Origin: Fomitopsis serialis
Taxonomy: Eukaryota > Basidiomycota > Agaricomycetes > Polyporales > Fomitopsidaceae
NCBI RefSeq assembly: GCF_022376445.1
Contig: NW_025954984.1
Coordinates: 397,965-461,964 of the forward strand
DNA: 64,000 nucleotides
Direction of reading: 5' to 3'
Positions 22,541 through 35,170 of the stretch are shown piece by piece. How positions within the stretch are numbered: the first letter of the stretch is position 1; each line of letters starts with the position of its first letter. The position numbers were made by a program, and so were the translations under genes. The notes under the pieces are model-generated. The model was not told the origin of the DNA. It searched no databases and saw nothing but the letters and a program-made list of their open reading frames with translations.

Positions 22541-25054
22541 CTACATGACATACCCGCCACCGGTGCCCTGCCAGGGGCCGTCCGGGTCGGGCTTCATGTT
22601 AGGTGAGGCGTCGGGCATCTTCATCTCAATGCCCTCAGGAAGAGGCACGGTGACCTCATCCTGGATCTTCCGGCACTCTGCGCCGCCTTCAGATCGGACT
22701 GCGTGGCCGACCATCAGCTACCGTGAAAGGACACGGCGATCATGAGGATACTCACGGTGGCGGTTAAGCGCGTCCATCCTGGCAAAGTTCTTCTTGCAGC
22801 CCTCGCAAGGATAGGGCGGATATTGAGATGCAACTGCTCGTGTCGTTTACAATCGTGTTGCCTGGCGAAGCCTTTGCCACACCCAGGCCATTTGCATTGG
22901 AACGGCTTCTCTTCCGCATGGGACCGTAAGTGACCTATATCACAAATACGCGTCAGCTTGACTACGCATGGCAGGAACGATGCTCGACGGGACTCACCCT
23001 TCAGATTGAAGTGCCGCGTGAACGTGCTTCCGCACCCCGGGACGGGACACACAAAGTTCGCCGGTTGCTTCCGCCGCTTCTGGCTCGCATCCGCGGTACT
23101 CGGCGTCGTCACGTTCACCTTCGCGATGTGCGCGGGCACGCTGCTCGTGTCCATCGACATCGAGCCCATGCCGCCGTCCATACTCATATCTGTGGTCATC
23201 ATCGTCCCCGACGGCGTGCGGTGCATGGCGGTCATGCTGACGCTCATGGGCATACCGCCCATGTCCGGTAACAGCCCGTACCCAGGCCGCGGGCTAGCCG
23301 ACGGCGACGGGTACGGGCTCGCGCGCGCGCTGCTCGCGCCGCTGCTCCATCCTGAGATACCGCCCATGCCAGGACGCTCCCGTGACCCAGAAGACGCGCG
23401 GCGATGATGGCCACGTATTGACGCGACGGGCTCGGCGGGATGGAGGAACTGGCGAGTAGCCGCGTTCCGAAGGAACTCCTGCTGAGTGATGGACGGCGGA
23501 GGGACCAACATATCGTTCGGGTTGAGGAAGGAGGTGCTCTGGTGACCGTAACCGTAGTCTTCTGAGCGCACAACGCGATGGCCTCTGCCGTCGGATTTCG
23601 TGCGGCGTAGGTTGGATGCGGCGATGTCGGGCGAGAGGTAGTCGTTGCCAAAGGAGCCGAAGTTGAACTGGTTGGAGAGGTTTGGCTGTAGAGGTTGGCC
23701 GCCGAATGTACTATGGACGGGACCGGCGGATGAGGGATGGCGGAGCGACTGGGTCCTGAGGGAAGGGCCTTGTTGAAACAGCTGGTTAGAAGAGGAAGGA
23801 CCGGGGAGGACATCATTCATATTGACAGTCCCCGCGGACGCAGGCCGTCTGCCGTCGTGAGAACCCAACACACTGCCATCAGCGCTCATGCCGGCCCCTT
23901 GATGATGGCCACCCAGCATGGGCACGGTATCCCAGGTAGGAGGTCGGAGCGATGTATCAGACAGGCTTCGCGACCGTTGTGGCGCTTGCGCCAACAAATA
24001 TTGTTGGGCCTGTGACGAATCACCCGACGCCTCATCGCCGCCGTAGGACATTCCCGATGTACCCACTATCATTTCATGTCCCATCAGACAATGCATGATT
24101 GTGCAACTGAGGGCAACATACCTTGGTCCTGGATGGACTGCGACAACTGAGCATGCGCATCCCAGTTTGCCGGATCTGAGGACGTCAGTCCGTGTTGACC
24201 ATCTACGAAACATGAACAAGTGTGCTGGCATGACATTGTAACGCACTCACCCGAGGGTACATTTCGGAATAGGGACGGTTGCTGCCCATCGGCACCTCCA
24301 CTGACAGGCGTCGCGGGCACAATGTGAAGTTGCGGGTGCGCTGGCATGCCATCGCCAGCAGGCGCATTGATAGTCGGGGGTGACGTAACGTCAAGTCCGG
24401 TCGAGCTCGGAGCTGGGCTGGCAGGGATTACCAGTTGAGGCGGCGACGGCGCTTTCTGGGCTGGCGGTGACGAAGGAAGGTTTTGAGCACCCCATGCCGG
24501 AGACTCAAAGCGCAGGCCCTCGAAGTTCTGCTCGAAGTCTAGGTGGGGAGACCCGTTGTTGTGTCGAAACGAGGAAGTGGAGGACGCATGGCTCCGGGCG
24601 TCGTCTTCCGCTCCATTGCTTGAAGCAGGTGAACTGTGTTCAAACGGGCCAGACTCGTTCGTCGCAGGGACCTTCCGGTCGAACGCAGGCGCAGGGGTGA
24701 TGGATACGTGCGGGAAAGCCTCGCCAGACATGAATCCTTGGTCGAGTGTCAGCAGGGTGCCAGAGTCGGGTATATCGTATTCAGTGGGGTCGTACTCCTC
24801 CGTGATGGTGATTCCGGATGGGTTGTCGAACAGATTCAGGGCGTTGTCGTCGTCGAAAGAGGGGAGGTCGGAGATGATGGAGTAGGGGGAGTTCTGGTAC
24901 GAGCCGTTGTAGGACGGGGTGTGGGGAAAATGGGAGTCGGGGGACCGAAGTCAAAAGTGTCGTAGGGAGAGCCGAGATTTGGCGACGCGTCGATTTGATT
25001 GCCGTCCAGCTCGTTAGATGGGGAGTGAAAGTCTGACACAAGGATCGTATCCAT
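22541..25054 (-). CDS. CRZ1: Crz1-type C2H2 zinc-finger transcription factor; two apparent frameshifts
   Basis: Five exons, descending: 25054-24251, 24202-24122, 24065-22998, 22934-22756 and 22698-22541, about 763 residues. The C-terminal third carries three C2H2 fingers in the Crz1 pattern: FVCPVPGCGSTFTRHFNLK, then FQCKWPGCGKGFARQHDCKR, then CEGCKKNFARMDALNRH followed by LRSEGGAEC. Crz1 factors are dephosphorylated by calcineurin and move to the nucleus to drive Ca2+ and stress genes. Near the N terminus PHVSIT fits the calcineurin docking consensus PxIxIT. The middle is Ser-rich and disordered, as expected. Two one-base losses interrupt the frame, both in coding-strand C runs: near 24939-24943 (five Cs, six expected) and near 22814-22816, between NIRP and YPCEGC. 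With both restored every exon phase fits, so the gene is probably intact in the organism. Confidence 0.85.
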
Positions 25055-28000
25055 GGCTGCGTGGATGTCCGAGCTTTGTAGGCCCGCAGGTACTTGGGGA
25101 GCAGGCGATGTATGCTTGTGGCTAGGCGAGGCTGTGTACCGGAGCGAAGGAGCGAAGGACGGAGGCGGTGCGACAAGGAGGAGGAGGAGGTCAAGGCCAC
25201 GGGAAGAGACTCGACAACTTATGCGGGCACTTGTCCGCCGTGCTTCAGACTCCGCTGATTGCTCGCGTTTCGTCCATCACCACCCATCTCGCCGTCTTCA
25301 TGCCCATCCTCCTGCTCCAGCACCAGCCAGCTGCGCACGCCGCTGCCCTCTGCGTCTTCCGAAGAACATCTACCTACCCAGTCATCCCAATTCTACGCTG
25401 CCCAGCCATGCACCGCCCTCCCAGAGGCGGTGCCACAGCTGGGAATTTCCCGATATAGCCGCGCGCCCGAGGGCGCTCCTTAGGTAATCGCCAACGCAAT
25501 TGTCTTTGGTCTCTCCCGTTCCTCCACACGGTGGCCGTTTTCGCTTCCCCTCTCTTGCAACTCCCCCTTGCCCACATCAATCCACAGCGCTCTCCCCTGT
25601 CTTTACGCGTGTCAGTCGTCAAAGAAGCCAGCGACTCTGATCAATGGGGCCACACCGACCAAGGCCGCTGATGTTGTTCGCATCGTCAAATCAAGTTTCA
25701 TCACATCTAGCATGCAGTATGCTGAGCCGAAGGGCCCACTGCTCACCCTCCTGGCAGACACGCGTTCCCTTGCCTACGATCGGGCTGCTCAATTATATCG
25801 GCTGCCCCGCCAAGCTCGTTCAGCTGTAGATCCGGGCAATGGAAGGTATCCTTTCCCGGTCGACAGCATGAGCAACAAGCCCGCGGCCGTGGGCGGCGTG
25901 TTGTTTTTGTTGACTGACTAGCAGATCAAACCCGCATTCAACCTGGTCGTCTTGTTCAATAGTCTGACAGCTGAGGTCGCCCCCCTGTAACGTACTTCAT
26001 CGCGGTACACACCTTGTCCAACTGTCTGATCGGCTTGAACCGGGCGCGTCGTCTTGCGACATGGCTTCTCGCAGCTCTTGTTGCGGGTGCTTTCGCATCC
26101 TCGAATCTTCCCGTCGAGCCGGTGATTTCTCGTTGTAGCGTGCAAAAAGCCAAAGTCTTCGTGTGGGACCCACCGACGCCTATAAGTGATCGACCGCACT
26201 GTAGGCAGCGTGATCGGTGCCGCACGGGCAGATCGAGTGGGGCTCATATCGAGTTCAGCAACACCGCCGCTGCACAGCGACGGGGTCTCGGATGTCGGGT
26301 GAGTGCTTAACCTCTCAAAACGCCTCCAGGGGCGGCGGAATTGTCGCCATGGATCTTGCACATTGACGCCGACCGGTCCTGGCGCAGACGTGTCAAGGCT
26401 GCTTGAGTTGCGCGTGCAGTCCATCCCGCCTTGAAGCTTGATGCAATGCCTCGACTCCGCCGATATCTTATTCGCTTCACTGTTTCGTTCTGTGGCAAAA
26501 AGTCCATTTGCCACCGCTTTCAGCGCAGTTTTTACATCTGGCTGACATCACTCTCGTCCCCACGCGTATCACGACTTTTGCATTGTTCTTTCAGCGTCAC
26601 CTCGAGGCTGCAGCGTCCCGCCCGTGCCAGTTTCGAGTGATACCCTCATGTGAGTCTTCCATTCAATGAAAATTGTGGTGACTGAACTGGCGCCTCTGTA
26701 TCCGACGCGGCGTGGGGCTACTTGCTCGCCGGACTCTAGATAGTCAGTCTTTGAAGAACTCGAGAAGATCCTACAGTTCAAGTTCGTGATCGATCGCTGA
26801 TGGGCCTGCACCTGCGAGAAGCTCTGCGCTGACGATGCACTTCGGTCGAGTCGGTCGAGGTCCGAGTGCATATCGCACTTCATACTTAGGCCTGAACGCA
26901 ATAATCAGAGCATTCGGGTCGTCGCCTCTATACCTCTCGCCTATTTTGCCCGTATCGTGGTTCACTTCCACCTCGTCCCACCTTGTCCAACAGCGGTGGA
27001 AATCGACCACATCCGCACTTCGCACTCTATCGCCTTGCGCGGACTACGGTGGGCCGTTCCCACAGTCATCTCAGCCACACAGCCATGTTCCGCTGACATC
27101 TGTCACTGCGATGCGGAGTACCGGCGGCCCTTGCCAGTTGCCGCCTCGGACTCGAGTTGCCATCCCTGCGCAACTCCCATAACAAGCGAACAAGGTTTGA
27201 TTCTTCTGTTCTCATCACGGCGTTGCGTATGGTGCGATGGATCGATGCTGAGGGTTTTGTGTCACACAGAAGAGGAGACGTTTACGGATGGGATCGTTTC
27301 AGGCGCATCTGTCCTTGTCCTGAATCGTGTTCTTGTTCTTGTTTAGTCTCAACTGCGCGTGGTGGCCACGTTGCACGGCGTATGAACGAGATGGAGAGAC
27401 GGGCACTGATGTGAGTGGTTCAAAATCTAGACGTATGCGTCATGCCTGACAGCCTAAGCGCGGGTTTTGTTACCCGCCGTTGTCGTGCATTCGATGGACC
27501 GGTGCTCGCACAAATGGAGGCTCGAGCGTTCCAATCGATTCTAGTGTATCCCCTGCAAGAGGCCGGACATTCACTCATGCAATCAAGATGCGTTACTTCA
27601 CGCAGTACAGCCATCGTCGGTGAACGATTTGGATCGCTCGGAGACATCACTCGCCCTCGGGCCATCTGGTCTCACATTAGTGTCGCGCTGAATACTACTT
27701 TCGGTTCGGGACTCGGGACTCGGAACTCACGCGCACGTATCAAGATCTCACATCTTCCCAAGGTTGTGAATGTTGTGATGCCAGACAATCCCGGAGGACG
27801 CAGACTTGTACACTACACGCCAATATGCATCACCTTCCATCATTGACCATCGACGGGGATACGTGACGAGGCCCCCGAAGTAACTTACTCTCATGCCATG
27901 TACTGTCATGTCCGTGATCCTGATTTCAACAGATAAGTTTGCCACATTTTCGCACCGGTCCTAGCCTGTGTTGCCGGCTTGACTGTGATGCTCACTTTAA

Positions 28001-28412
28001 CTATCTGTGTTGACGTGGTACGTACGGTGCATACCGATGTCGAGGAGCCGAGGCATCGTGCGCTTTCCACCTTAGTAAAGCACTCATTCTCGAGTCATGC
28101 GCGGTACCCATGCAAATAGGGTGGATGGGTGGCTACGAGTCTTTGAGCTGCTCGACTAGGTTCATTGTCGCGTTGACTCGCAGCCCAGTCGGAAGTTGGC
28201 AATTGGAAGGGGTTGCCTAGACACGATCACGTGCCTTTCATATCAACCGCACAGCGCAGGCGGCAGCGGCGACCGCCGACTGCACCTTGTCCTAAACGTG
28301 CAGTAAACCTTGAGCTTGATCGACGCCTATCGACCCATTTGCCATCCAATCCCCGGCCCTCATCCACTGATCTCCACTGACTTAGTTGTATCCGCTGCTG
28401 TAGCTCCTCGGA
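25055..28412. other. Long intergenic stretch, 3.4 kb, no gene recognised
   Basis: This lies between the divergent Crz1-type and first ankyrin/MYND genes. Many short frames on both strands look like chance. The best is a minus-strand frame at 26771-27025 containing VRYALGPRPTRPKCIVSAEL, but it lacks an ATG and splice partners. Around 25.1-25.6 kb the plus strand becomes pyrimidine-rich, consistent with a long leader for the Crz1-type gene. Long regulatory regions are common upstream of such factors. Confidence 0.4.
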
Positions 28413-30148
28413 ATGGACTTCGACGATGACGATATCCCGGAATGGCTGAAGCCGAAACGGAACAAGCATATAGCTCTGCCTCAGGCCCTGCTCGATGAGC
28501 TCAAATCCGATCCGGACTTGGGTTTCGACCGGTCGATCATTCACCACATCGATGACATGAGTCTTGGTACACGCGACGCGCTATTGAAGTGTTATGTTCT
28601 GGGGGAGGGGGACCACTACGTGAACACTGGCGAATCCTGGGAGGATGAAGACGGGGACTGGTCTCTCTCGAAACAATTCTATCCGGGGAGTAACAGCACG
28701 TACCTCCACTTTGCCGCTAGACTCGGAGACGTGCCGTCTGTCTACGAGTGTATCCGTCTCGGAGTCGATGTCAACTCCCGTGACATCAAAGGGCAACGCC
28801 GCTGTACTCTGCCGTCATGGAGGCGACTAGGTTCCATTATGACTTAGTCGAGAGGACGCGCTTAGGGAGCGACGCTAGTACCACCATCGCGCACCTAAAG
28901 CGTCTGCGGCATATCGCGAAAGTGCTGCTCGAGCAGCACGCGACTCCAGCCTCGGTCCGCACGAGGGTGGGCATTTGACACCTGTGCGCCTAGCTTGGTA
29001 CGCTCTCGATCTCGAGTTGATCGAACTGTTCGCGATCCACGGAGCCGCAGAAGTCTTGACTCTCCCAGTAGACATCGACATACACTCAGGAAGGGCGCCG
29101 CTGTGGGCTGCCAATGCCGCAAAGATCCCGTCTTTCAGCAAACTCGTATCCCGGTTAGCGAGAGATGGGCTGCCGTCTCGACCACCGCGCCGATGCCCCT
29201 GCTGGTCTGGCAAGCTGCTCTCCCAATGCCACGAGTCAGGCTATCATCCATATCCCTCCGACTTCCCGTGCGTCTGCGGCATGTCCAAGACATACGCGAA
29301 GTGTTGCGAACACAGGAACTTCGAGATCCTCGAGAAATGGGACGTAGAACGTAAGCGCTTGACGGTGCTACGGCGCGTCGTCGACGACAACTCGATCACG
29401 TATCAGAATCCTTTCTCTGTGCTCAGGGCGGTGACCGAGATCAAGGAAGGGGACATGGAGGAGGAGAAAAGGCTCGTGGAGATGGCCATCAAGCTCAACG
29501 ACACCATGTCTGAACAAAAGGCCGATCCCGCTTTCCGCCATGTCCTCTCGAAATATCTAGTCTTGCCTCGGTGAGTGACACACCGATATCATCCAACTCA
29601 TTCTGATACAAGTCTGTATGCCTTCAGACCCATGAATAAACGGTATACGAAAAACCTCGTCAAGACCTTGAGTGACAACTGGAATGCCGCTGTTGATGAG
29701 TATATTGCGCTCGGGACCGATAGTCGTAGCGTGCTCGAGATCGAGCAGGCCGCCAAGTTTGACTCCGATTTCGGGCCAATGTGGAAGAGTTGTGAAGCAC
29801 CTGGGTGTACGGCAATAGAGCGTCCGGGGGTCAAGATGAAGTGTTGCAGCGGATGCAAAACGGTCCGTCAGGTGTCCCTGCACGCCCATATGTTTGCTCA
29901 CTATGCCGTCCAGACATACTATTGCAGCGCAAAATGCCAGAAAACGGACTGGAAGAAACATAAGGCCGAATGCAAAGAAGACAGCCAATATCCGCAGGCG
30001 CTGCGATCCCAAGTCATCTATTCTGCCATCCTCGATGAGATTGTGAGGCCCTTGCACGAGGAAGATGCATTGCTTGAGTATGTACGCTCACTTATAACCG
30101 AAAACTGTGACTCAAAAGTACAGCAGTCTGTTGAAGGACAGTCTTTGA
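28413..30148 (+). CDS. Ankyrin / SEC-C-like / MYND protein, copy 1; two apparent frameshifts
   Basis: Exons 28413-29570, 29628-29862, 29914-30077 and about 30124-30148. It begins MDFDDDDIPEWLKPKRNKHI. An ankyrin-like repeat (STYLHFAARLGDVPSVYECI) is followed by a second (WYALDLELIELFAIHGAAE). Next come two cysteine motifs of the SEC-C form CxCx8C(C/H): CPCWSGKLLSQCH and CVCGMSKTYAKCC. The C terminus is a MYND zinc finger, CEAPGCTAIERPGVKMKCC, continuing after an intron as YYCSAKCQKTDWKKHKAEC. MYND fingers bind proline-rich partners. The same layout and intron positions occur in copy 2 about 2.2 kb downstream, so this is a tandem duplicate. Alignment to copy 2 shows two one-base losses, near 28794-28797 (before TPLYSAVME) and near 28942-28945 (before SSLGPHEGG). 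These are either sequence errors or early decay of one copy. Confidence 0.75.
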
Positions 30149-30610
30149 GAACTCCATCCTGTGGCCTGAAGTTACCAGGCTCCCAAACTGTGCGTAACTG
30201 CTCTACAATTCCCAATACGCAATGATGACCCCCAGCAGAGTCCAGACCGGCATCAGTCATTGCTCTGATATCTCGTCTTGTCATGTATCCACTTCTACAG
30301 AATCGCTATGATTCTTTGCGAATGCAAAGCCATGCCGGTTGTATGTGTGTGATTATGTATGGGTGATGGCCACGGCGGGGCTCTTCGACAGTTTGATTCT
30401 GAGTCACTCGGTCAGGACCGCTTAACGCGAAAGAGCAACGCTTGACACTGACCCTCACTGAGCAGTGAGACTGGCCGCAGTGACCAGTCGTGGCACGCGA
30501 CCACGTGACCCCGAACCTCGGGCCTCGGCCCCGGCTATGGTTTCGATGTTCGCGAATCGGACTGTACCGTGTACCGTTTACGGTGACACTCATTAATCAT
30601 TACTCGACAG
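30149..30610. other. Spacer between the tandem ankyrin/MYND genes
   Basis: 462 bases with no coding exon, holding the 3' end of copy 1 and the promoter of copy 2. Confidence 0.5.
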
Positions 30611-32385
30611 ATGCCTCCCTCCGAGCCCACACCTCTGGCCTTGGGCGAAGACGACCATACAGATGACGCGGTTCCCGACTGGCTTCAGCCGAAGAAGAAC
30701 AAGTTCATATGTTTGCCCAAGGATCTACTCCACAGCCTCAAGTGCGACCCGGTCATTGACTTCGAGAAGTCCATGATCAACGACCCAGAGGAAACGGGCA
30801 TGGCGTGCGACTCGCTGGTTAGGTTGTATGCCTACGGCGAAGGAGTATCGTACGTGCATCACGTCGACTCTGACGGCAGAACCGGGGATCCGGAGCTGGT
30901 CGAGTTCCGTTCAGAAGGCCAAAGCACCTGCCTTCATTTCGCGGCGAAGCTCGGAGACTTGCCCCTCGTCTATGAATGCATTCGCCTCGGACTTGATGTC
31001 GACTGCCGCAACGTCAACGGCCGTACTCCCCTCCACTTCGTAGCTCATGAAGTATCGCGTTGCAGTCTCGGTCTGATCGCGAAGCAACAGACGAACGACG
31101 ATACCAGCGAAACCATCGCTCAGCTCAAGCGTCTTCGACGCATTGCAGGTGTCCTCCTAGAACAACACGCCGACTTCCGCCTCACCCCACATGGAAAACC
31201 ACACAGCACGCCTCTTTATTGGGCCGTGCACGCCATGGACATGGAGATGGTCGAGCTGCTCATCCTCCACGGTGCTTGTGATGCCATCACCCTCTACCAA
31301 CTATGCTATCAAGTAGCTCAGGACAGCTCATCCGCATGTGCATTCCATCCCGAGAGAATGCCGCCTCTGATGGACCTCGTGCGCCGACTCGAGCGAAGTG
31401 GTCCATCACCACGTCCGCCACGCCAATGTCCCTGCTGGTCTGGAAAACTTCTTTCCGACTGCCACGGAAAGGGTTATCATCCTTACCCATCGAGCTTTTC
31501 GTGCATCTGTGGCCTGTCCAAGACGTACGAGAAGTGCTGCAAGCGCAGAAACTTCGAGATTCTGGAGAAATGGGACGAAGAGCGTAAGCGTATGAGGGTG
31601 GTCAAGCGCATGCACGTCGATGGCTCTGTTTATGATTGGAACCCTTGGAGAATATCCGATGTCAAGAACTCCCCTACAGAGTTTGAGCAGTTCAAAAAGG
31701 ACAGACATCTAGTCGCTGCCACCATCCGGGTCAACGACGTCGCCATAGAGGAGAAAGCCGATCCCGCGTTTCGGTATGCGCTCTCAAAGAACCTGGTTTT
31801 GCTCCGGTGAGTAATTGACGTTGATGTATTGTAACATCGTCTTACTTTGATGCTTCCCAGGCCCATGGGTCGATTGCTCACGAAGAATATGTGTCAACAA
31901 CTAAGCGACAGGTGGAACGCTTACGTTGATGAGTACATTGCACTTGGCACGGATTATCGAAGCGTTCTCGAGATCGAACAGGTCGCGAAACTGGATGTAG
32001 ATTTCGGGCCACTGTGGAAAAGATGCGACGCGACCGGTTGTGAAGTAGTTGGACGGCCTGGCTTTAAGATGAAGCGCTGTCAAGGCTGCGAGATGGTAAG
32101 TCGCGCTATATACACATACTATGTAGATGATCCGAGCTCACCCGTGTACAGATATATTATTGCAACGCGACATGCCAGAAGGCGCACTGGAAGCAACACC
32201 GAGCTGCCTGTAAGGCGCGCAACCATCCGCCACAAGCATTACGGTCTCAACGGATCTATACCTCCATTTATGATGGTATTGTGAAGCCTATGCATGAGTC
32301 TGGTGTCCCACTCGAGTAAGTCTGCTTAATTGACGGGTACGCGCAATACAATCTCATTGACGACAGGTATTTTGATCGTCTATGA
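30611..32385 (+). CDS. Ankyrin / SEC-C-like / MYND protein, copy 2 (intact)
   Basis: Exons 30611-31806, 31861-32095, 32152-32315 and 32367-32385 join in phase to 537 residues with no break. The start is MPPSEPTPLALGEDDHTDD, leading to PDWLQPKKNKFICLPKDLL, which matches the opening of copy 1. Ankyrin-like repeats lie at about residues 97-140 (STCLHFAAKLGDLPLVYECI, NGRTPLHFVA) and 195-225 (STPLYWAVHAMDMEMVELLI). Two SEC-C-like motifs follow near residues 273-310: CPCWSGKLLSDCH and CICGLSKTYEKCC. The MYND finger is CDATGCEVVGRPGFKMKRC plus CQGCEM, then YYCNATCQKAHWKQHRAAC after the intron. The protein ends GVPLEYFDRL. It probably acts as a protein-interaction adaptor; the partner is unknown. Being unbroken, it is the reference for reading copy 1. 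Confidence 0.85.
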
Positions 32386-32751
32386 AACACTACCATTCAC
32401 ATTTGTGGATTTCACCGCGATAAATTTCTAAACCTCGTTTTGCAATGCCTCATGCGTATTCACGCGTGCAACGTTCACTTTGCACCCGTTAACTGCATGC
32501 GTACGCAGCAGCAATCCTGTTCTGTTGGTCGATTCCTTCATACCGCTATGTAGTTGCCTACTCTGTCTTGCCTATTCTCGCTCTTGTTATGCATTTGCTA
32601 TCGTTCGGTACAATGGTCACAGTCAAGCTGTCGCTTGGTCGTGCCGGGCGCGCGTCTGCCGATAACCATGTGATCGTTCACCTTACCCACGCGTCCCCGA
32701 CTTTCACACTGCAGTGCCGCAGGTTGCATCGTCGAGAACGTCGACGGCAGC
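32386..32751. other. Intergenic, no gene seen
   Basis: 366 bases between the second ankyrin/MYND gene and the next plus-strand gene; presumed promoter and 5' UTR of the latter. Confidence 0.5.
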
Positions 32752-35170
32752 ATGTCACACCTCGGCTACAACGTCTCGTACAATGACCACTATGCGCGCC
32801 ATCCGTCCTCCTCACCCGTCATGCACAGGGCCGTCGTCCCCAACTCTAGCACAAGTACAGGCGGTGGTCCCACGCCCTTCAAGGCTCCTGCCCATAAGCA
32901 TGCCCACCATTTGCACTCCATACCTCCACGCGAAAAGTCAACGAGGACTCTGATCATTGACCATCTTCTATGGGTCCATGCTCGTACACGGTTTGCCCAA
33001 GCCCGTGCGGAGTTAGGCATGACAGACCGCACAGGCGGGCCTACCTCGAGTAACTATCCGCATCGTGCGCGTCCAGAGAATTACGAGGAGGAAGAGGAGA
33101 TGTACAGCGACGGTGAGGATGTTACCCATCTTCAGGCACGGGCGGGCGGCCCTGGACATACTCACGGCGAGGAGGAGGACGAGCGATTTGATATGCAGGA
33201 CCTCACGCTCGCCCGCTCGCTGAGACAGCGGGCGGAAGGCGTAGAGAAGGTAGCGACGTCTATGCTCGACCAGCCTCCGGAACTCCCACCTATACACCCG
33301 GACGACCTGCTCGATCCCCCTACTTCTCCCCAGCTGCGTCCCCAAGCACCGCAGCGACATCCACATAAGCTACCGAATGGCGTCCGACTGCGACTGACGG
33401 TCGCCACTGTGATTAATGACCTATTCTCTCGGAAAGCACCCACCCCCTACGTCCGCCCCTCCGGCTCTACATCGTCCGCCCCTCCGCCAGTCTCCACATT
33501 CCCGTCTGCTCTCATACCGCTAAATGCTATTTCATCTGGTGCCAACCCGGATTACCGCAGGCTTGTCCCCAATCAATACATCCGTTCCTTGTATGACATC
33601 GGCGCCGATCCCGATACCCAGAATTCACCACCTTCCCTGCGCTGTCCCCGACATCTACACATGGGCTGTGAGATCTGCGTAGAAGCGAAAGCCCCGCCTC
33701 CTCGCATGGGCCAGAACCGAACACGCGGCACCCAGGGACGAGCAGGATCTACAACGGGCAGCAGTCCTGGCGATGCGCCCCCCAGCGGCGTACCCGGGAG
33801 CAATGGGCTTGTAGGTGGGGTGACAGGGTGGCTGGACGGTAGTGGGATAGGCTCCGGATTGGCGCGGCCGGGTGAACAGGGTACGCTTCTGCGACGGCCG
33901 ACGGACGCTCGCGAGGCAGTCTATGCAACCAACAACGAGGATGGCACGCCACAAATGTTCAACACAAAGCTCGCAGAGCTGATCGTGCGTTTCATGCGGC
34001 TCAGTGCGCTCGTAGCAATGGAGCTTGGAAGAGAGGCGACGGAAGACAGAGCATCGGTGGATGGGGGTGACAGCCGGCGGGACGAGGAGGGAGCTGCGGG
34101 TGCCGGGTCATCCACGGCGGGGCCTTCGCAAACTGGACGTCCCCCGACATCCCCACAGACATCTCCACGAACGTTGACACAACGTAATCTCGCAGAGGCT
34201 GGGTTCTACTACTATGCCCTGCGTCCGTCGCGCGAATGGTACTACTTGTTCGCTGGTCTCGTCACCCGTGCGGTTTTCGAGGGCTACATGACAGCCGGGT
34301 GGCGCGGCACAGAACCTCTCGAGCTGCTACTAGGTATCGGCTTGGGCACGAACCTAGACCCAGGCGCTCGCCCACAGAGTGCTGCAAGGTCAAGGGATGC
34401 TACCAATGGTGCGAAAAATGCTGAGTCCGACGAAGAAGAGGAGGAAGAGGAGGACGAGTTCGGGGAGTTCGACCCGGATGATCTCCCCGACCTCGATGAG
34501 GCGGCGCGTGTGCTGTTCCCGTCACTGAGGGATTTACTCAACGGTGCGTCCGGAGCACCCCGGAGAGAGGGTGCGGAGCTCGAGTACGAGCTCGAGATGA
34601 GGGAGCGGCTGCAGCGCGTTAGTCGCTTGTGCTCGTTCTCGTCGGACTTACGCTAACATGCAGATGAATAGTTCTATGACGTTCCACCATCGACGCCTGA
34701 CCTGGCGACACACATGGAAGATCTTCAGTGGCAGTACCCTGCAGAGGCAGTCGAGCGCGCCGCTGTTCGTTTTTGCGAGGCCATCGCGCGGTGGCGAGGA
34801 AAGCCGGAGCTCGAAACGGTGCGCGACTGTCCGGTGTCACACACGCTGCCCCCTGATCTAACTAACTTCGCAGTACAAAAAGGCACCGTGGATTGTCAGC
34901 CAGCGGGAGCGCAGGGCGAGCGGGACAGCCATGTCAATTGACGCTCTTGTGCACTCGAACCCTACCAGCCCCTCGAATAATCACGCCACCCCTCCGAACA
35001 GGCAGCCGTCTGGACAGCAGTTCAGACCAGAGCCGAGGCAGCGCAAGCCTCCCATTGAGAAATACTTCACTCAGCCGCAGTCGCTCATCATGCAAAACCG
35101 CAAGCGGCGCCGGTCGGATGAAGATCGGGGAGATGAGGGTCGGAGGCTCCCGCCCGCGGTGTTCACTTGA
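32752..35170 (+). CDS. Large low-complexity protein, unknown function
   Basis: Three exons, 32752-34617, 34672-34818 and 34874-35170, join in phase to 769 residues. It begins MSHLGYNVSYNDHYARHPSS. Structured-looking segments are STRTLIIDHLLWVHARTRFA (residues about 63-82), a His/Pro-rich stretch leading to RLRLTVATVINDLFSRKAPT, CPRHLHMGCEICVEAKAPPP with four Cys/His residues, FNTKLAELIVRFMRLSALVA, and GFYYYALRPSREWYYLFAGL. An acidic run (DEEEEEEEDEFGEFDPDD) follows. The C terminus is basic and Gln/Pro-rich, with a clear nuclear-localisation-like NRKRRRSDEDR. I do not recognise the family. The combination suggests a nuclear scaffold or regulator, which is inference only. Confidence 0.75.

Noticed and set aside
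26771..27025. A minus-strand frame with protein-like composition in the 25-28 kb spacer
   Set aside because: No ATG, no splice partners, and no recognisable domain; not enough to call a gene.
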